This document shows, piece by piece, positions 7,101 to 9,973 of a stretch of DNA of 9,973 nucleotides. The first letter of the stretch is position 1. The number at the start of each line of letters is the position of its first letter. The notes below the pieces were generated by a model. It was not told where the DNA came from. It worked only from the letters and a program-made list of their open reading frames with translations, and searched no databases. This DNA is from Peptococcaceae bacterium UBA5356 (lineage in GTDB: Bacteria > Bacillota > Peptococcia > DRI-13 > DTU073): positions 55,745 through 65,717 of the forward strand of contig DHPU01000022.1 in the NCBI GenBank assembly GCA_002407935.1, read 5' to 3'. The translations under genes and the position numbers were made by a program.

Positions 7101-7155
7101 AAATGAAAATAAAAGGCCGGTAGGGGTGTTTATTAAAACCAGGGGGGAGAAAATA

Positions 7156-8373
7156 ATGTCACAGTTTAAAAAGTATTTAATTGGTGTATTAGGACTAATC
7201 GGAACGGTTGCCGGTGTTCTCTTCATTTCAGGGCTTTATCCTAAAATGGATGTTCCGGTAAATAAGGTGGTTAACCATGGAGGGTATGAAGAAATTGGGC
7301 AGGGGGAAAGCCTTAGAGATCCGTCTCAGTTAATGCCCCTGGAAGAAAAAGCACATTTAATTAAGCGCGGGTTAAATCAAGATTTACGACCGGTTAAGAA
7401 AGAACCGGTGAAAGTAAAGGGCATATATATGAGTGGGGCGGCTTTTAATTCCACGAAGCTTTTTTCTTACCTGGTCAACCTTGTCGATGAAACCGAATTA
7501 AATGCTTTGGTGATTGATATCAAGGATGATAACGGTTATCTTACGACAGATTTGGATGTACAATTGGCAAGAGAGTTAAAAATCCGTACTCATAAGGGCC
7601 TGAATCCAGAAGAAAACATGAAACTTTTATTAAGTAAAGATGTTTATGCTATTGCCAGGATCGTAGTTTTTAAAGACCCTTCTTTGGCTGAAAAGAAGCC
7701 TGAATTAGCCCTAAGAAGGAGTGACGGAACGATTTGGCGTGACAGAAAGAAGCTCGCCTGGGTAGACCCCAATAATAAGGAAGTTTGGGAATACACAGTT
7801 AATGTAGCTAAAGAGGCAGTTAAAATGGGTTTCCGAGAGATTCAATTTGATTATGTACGTTTTCCTAGTGACGGAAATATGAAAGATGTCGTTTATCCTT
7901 ATGGTGATGGCAGTAAGAAAGAAGATGTCATTCATGAATTTTTGCAGTATGCCAAAAAGGAGTTGGAACCTTATCATGTATTTCTTGCCGCCGATGTTTT
8001 TGGACTTACGACAATGACCCTTGATGATATGGGGATTGGACAAAAGTTCGAAAAAATTATTACAGCGGTAGATTATGTTTGCCCGATGGTTTATCCCTCA
8101 CATTATGGAACTGGCAATTATGGATTTGCTCATCCGAATGCGTATCCTTATGAAGTGGTTAATAGAGCCCTTCTTGACGGTTTGCAAAAAGTGGGTGAAG
8201 GATCGGTGGTTATCAGACCTTGGCTACAGGATTTTAATCTAGGACAACCTGCTTATGGAGCGGCGGAAGTAAGGGCACAAATTAAGGCTACTTATGATGC
8301 CGGGTTAGAAGAATGGATCTTATGGAATGCAGGGAATAAATATACAGCTGGGGCTTTGTTAAAGGCAGATTAA
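7156..8373 (+). CDS. DUF4015 putative glycoside hydrolase, membrane-anchored or exported
   Basis: The 405-residue product has an N-terminal hydrophobic segment (YLIGVLGLIGTVAGVLFISG, 7-26) after a short basic start, so it is anchored or secreted. The rest matches the putative glycosyl hydrolase family PF13200, a predicted TIM barrel: VIDIKDDNGYL (119-129), AIARIVVFKDP (166-175), WVDPNNKEVW (202-211), IQFDYVRFPSDG (229-240) with D232 a likely active-site acid, DYVCPMVYPSHY (306-317), RPWLQDF (354-360) and WILWNAGNKY (387-396). The substrate is unknown; a cell-wall or exopolysaccharide is plausible. The frame is open from 7093, but AGGGGGGAG (7141-7149) points to the ATG at 7156, which also gives a proper signal segment. 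It follows the RNase gene by 55 bases with no terminator seen. Its stop codon overlaps that of the opposite-strand gene. Confidence 0.88.
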   Translation: MSQFKKYLIGVLGLIGTVAGVLFISGLYPKMDVPVNKVVNHGGYEEIGQGESLRDPSQLMPLEEKAHLIKRGLNQDLRPVKKEPVKVKGIYMSGAAFNSTKLFSYLVNLVDETELNALVIDIKDDNGYLTTDLDVQLARELKIRTHKGLNPEENMKLLLSKDVYAIARIVVFKDPSLAEKKPELALRRSDGTIWRDRKKLAWVDPNNKEVWEYTVNVAKEAVKMGFREIQFDYVRFPSDGNMKDVVYPYGDGSKKEDVIHEFLQYAKKELEPYHVFLAADVFGLTTMTLDDMGIGQKFEKIITAVDYVCPMVYPSHYGTGNYGFAHPNAYPYEVVNRALLDGLQKVGEGSVVIRPWLQDFNLGQPAYGAAEVRAQIKATYDAGLEEWILWNAGNKYTAGALLKAD

Positions 8374-9014
8374 GAGCCGCATTTCTTGTGAAGCTGCAAT
8401 GTCCATAGCTTGTTTGTGGTGTATTCGAGAATAAGCACTGGTTCATTTTGATAGATTAATTTACCGCATTTAAGACAGTATTCATTACGGTAAGCCTTTC
8501 CACAGGATTTTTTGGTAGGAATACTAGACCATTTTTGCCAGCTTTTCCAACCGCCTTTACAAAGAGGGGCTCTTTGCTGAAAGTCCGCCATGACCCATTT
8601 AAAAAGGCGATGAAAGCTAAAGGCATAGTGGGCATGGATAATAAAGTTTTTGGGAAGTCCTAAGCGGATCACATATTGATTAAAGGAGTCCTCAACTTTG
8701 TCTTGTAATAAACCTGTGATTTTGGTACTTTTCCAAGAGTACTCTTTAGCGGAAAGCCACTTTCTAAGGCGATCAAAGATATATCCCCTGCAGAGATGGA
8801 GCGGTTCCTTTGAGCCAACCTGGAGATTTTCTAAAGCTTTTTCGACGATCGAGATTACATAATCCTGGTAGAGCTTTTCCGAAAAATAAGGATGTTGAAA
8901 ATAATCTAAGGGAATAATTTCAAAGCTATATTCTTGAGTTTCCTTTTTTAAGATACCTATTCCTGTTCCGCCGATAAGGCTACCACTTCCGGCATCATCT
9001 ATTTCAATTACTAT
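8370..9014 (-). CDS. Conserved-looking protein of unknown function, apparent ATA start
   Basis: I do not recognise a named family. Reading on the minus strand from 9014 gives an uninterrupted 214-residue product. It begins VIEIDDAGSGSLIGGTGIG (2-20), a strand with acidic residues and a glycine-rich turn, somewhat like the first strand of RNase H-fold enzymes. It continues with CRGYIFDRL (75-83), many aromatic residues (WKSWQKW, 156-162), and a C-terminal CxxC (C180, C183) plus HxxC (H209, C212) that could bind zinc. The first ordinary start codon in frame is a GTG at 8672, which would lose over half of the protein. GAGGTG (9022-9027) sits 7 bases before an ATA at 9012-9014, exactly where an ATG should be. 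The ATT at 9006-9008 is a less well-spaced alternative. The stop overlaps that of the DUF4015 gene. The function is open. Confidence 0.65.
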   Translation of the reverse strand: MVIEIDDAGSGSLIGGTGIGILKKETQEYSFEIIPLDYFQHPYFSEKLYQDYVISIVEKALENLQVGSKEPLHLCRGYIFDRLRKWLSAKEYSWKSTKITGLLQDKVEDSFNQYVIRLGLPKNFIIHAHYAFSFHRLFKWVMADFQQRAPLCKGGWKSWQKWSSIPTKKSCGKAYRNEYCLKCGKLIYQNEPVLILEYTTNKLWTLQLHKKCGS

Positions 9015-9066
9015 TGTGCTTCACCTCTTTTTTATTATTCCTTTAAAAAGGGATTGATATTAAAAA

Positions 9067-9096
9067 TTGACGTTCTTTCATATTACCAAGTATAAT
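9067..9096 (+). promoter_or_regulatory. Strong sigma-A promoter of fakA
   Basis: TTGACG (9067-9072) and TATAAT (9091-9096) are 18 bases apart, five and six matches to consensus. They sit 35 bases before the GTG start in the 117-base divergent gap. No clear promoter was seen for the minus-strand gene in the same gap. Confidence 0.8.
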
Positions 9097-9131
9097 AGAT
9101 GATGGATTATTACAATTGAGGAGGCCTAGTA

Positions 9132-9973
9132 GTGAAAATTAATAATATAGACGGTTCGCTTTGGTCAAAATTATTAATTGCATCCAGTTTATATTTAGAA
9201 GAGAGAAAACAAGTTGTTGATGCACTGAATGTTTTTCCTGTACCTGATGGTGATACAGGGACGAATATGAGTTTGACTATGGCCTCAGCGGCTAAAGCGG
9301 TTAGAGGAAATGAAGAAAACAATCTGGGAGAGATCACTAGAATTATGGCATATGGGGCACTAATGGGTGCCAGAGGAAATTCGGGGGTTATTCTTTCTCA
9401 GCTGTTAGCGGGCTTTGCCAAAAGCGCTGAGGGTAAAAAGGAAATAGATGCAGAGGAATTTTGCCAGGCGCTAAATATTGCTGTGGAAACAGCTTACCAG
9501 GCAGTAACGAATCCGGTAGAGGGAACAATTCTTACTGTTTCCCGAGAATCTTCCCAAGAGGCCATGAAGGAATTATCAAGAAAGGGAAGTACGTTAGAAT
9601 CTGTTTTAGAGGCGGCTTATCAAGGAGCCTATGAAGCTTTGCAGAAAACGCCTTTGATGTTACCTGTTCTCCAACAGGCCGGTGTTGTGGATGCCGGTGG
9701 ACAAGGTTTGGTTTATATTTTAGAAGGTATGCTGGGGGTTCTTAATGGTAATATGCCCACCTATCAAAATAATTCTTTACCTTATACTAATGGTGAAAAT
9801 AGCGAAAAAAAGAAAAGCGAATTTACCGGAGAAGAAGTTTTGGCGTATCAGTATTGTACTGAATTTATTTTAAAGAAAAAACAGAATGCACTACCTTTAG
9901 AGAAGGTTAAAACTTTTCTTGCTGATAAAGGTGATTGCCTTTTGGTTGTTGGAAATAATGAAACAAGTAAAAT
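9132..9973 (+). CDS. fakA: Fatty acid kinase catalytic subunit FakA (YloV/DAK2 family), partial
   Basis: FakA phosphorylates fatty acids held by FakB proteins, feeding exogenous fatty acids into phospholipid synthesis at the membrane. The visible 280 residues cover the N-terminal DhaL/DAK2 kinase domain (about 5-205): NVFPVPDGDTGTNM (33-46) with metal-binding aspartates D39 and D41, GARGNSGVILSQ (79-90), NPVEGTILTV (127-136) and VVDAGGQGL (185-193). A charged linker (about 208-232) follows, then the start of the middle domain with AYQYCTEF (238-245), in which the cysteine is a hallmark of the family. The gene runs off the right edge; a full protein has around 550 residues, so roughly half is missing. 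Start is GTG with GAGGAGG (9118-9124) seven bases ahead. Earlier family names were dihydroxyacetone kinase-like and DegV-associated proteins. Confidence 0.93.
   Translation, partial: MKINNIDGSLWSKLLIASSLYLEERKQVVDALNVFPVPDGDTGTNMSLTMASAAKAVRGNEENNLGEITRIMAYGALMGARGNSGVILSQLLAGFAKSAEGKKEIDAEEFCQALNIAVETAYQAVTNPVEGTILTVSRESSQEAMKELSRKGSTLESVLEAAYQGAYEALQKTPLMLPVLQQAGVVDAGGQGLVYILEGMLGVLNGNMPTYQNNSLPYTNGENSEKKKSEFTGEEVLAYQYCTEFILKKKQNALPLEKVKTFLADKGDCLLVVGNNETSK

Noticed and set aside
7711..8043. Minus-strand open frame inside the DUF4015 gene
   Set aside because: It is a shadow of a well-supported plus-strand gene with no ribosome binding site or recognisable motif.
8370..8672. Short minus-strand gene starting at GTG 8672
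   Set aside because: The same frame stays open and motif-rich up to 9014, where a strong Shine-Dalgarno site stands.
1..9973. CRISPR array, tRNA or rRNA genes
   Set aside because: No regularly spaced repeats and no tRNA- or rRNA-like conserved segments were seen on either strand.

Overview
The window looks like a piece of chromosome from a low-to-moderate G+C anaerobic Firmicute, most likely a clostridium of the Peptococcaceae/Desulfitobacteriales type. The reasons are strong AGGAGG-type Shine-Dalgarno sites, A/T-rich sigma-A promoters, a rubrerythrin, a TrpB2-type tryptophan synthase beta chain, a beta-CASP RNase, a DUF4015 putative glycoside hydrolase and a FakA/YloV (DAK2) gene. The species cannot be fixed from the sequence alone.

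Left part (1 to about 3000) is accessory DNA. It starts with a stretch resembling the region just before the maturase gene of a group II intron, but no maturase follows. Next comes a serine-recombinase protein that has the recombinase and zinc-ribbon domains but no catalytic resolvase domain. Behind it lies a translationally coupled pair: an AAA15/COG1106-type ATPase and a small TOPRIM protein of RloB-like appearance. This is the gene arrangement of AbiL-like (AAA15 + RloB) abortive-infection systems, sitting beside mobile-element debris as defence genes often do. About 315 bases of A/T-rich non-coding DNA then separate the island from the housekeeping genes.

Right part (3155 to 9973) looks like core genome. 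Rubrerythrin (peroxide detoxification) has a clear promoter and ends inside a long hairpin. A 260-base gap with several hairpins and a direct repeat leads to trpB2, whose reading frame is broken near the C-terminus by one extra T in a run of Ts; the original frame resumes at once and ends just before a strong intrinsic terminator. A new promoter drives the beta-CASP metallo-beta-lactamase RNase, followed 55 bases later by an exported or membrane-anchored DUF4015 protein, probably in one operon. Convergent to it, with the two stop codons overlapping in TTAA, is a conserved-looking gene of unknown function on the minus strand. That gene has a perfect Shine-Dalgarno site but an ATA where an ATG is expected. 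Divergent from it, a near-consensus promoter drives fakA, which runs off the end of the window.

The best candidate for a special system is the ATPase/TOPRIM pair. The most informative small-scale signals are the trpB2 frameshift, the ATA start codon, and the structured stretch between rbr and trpB2.
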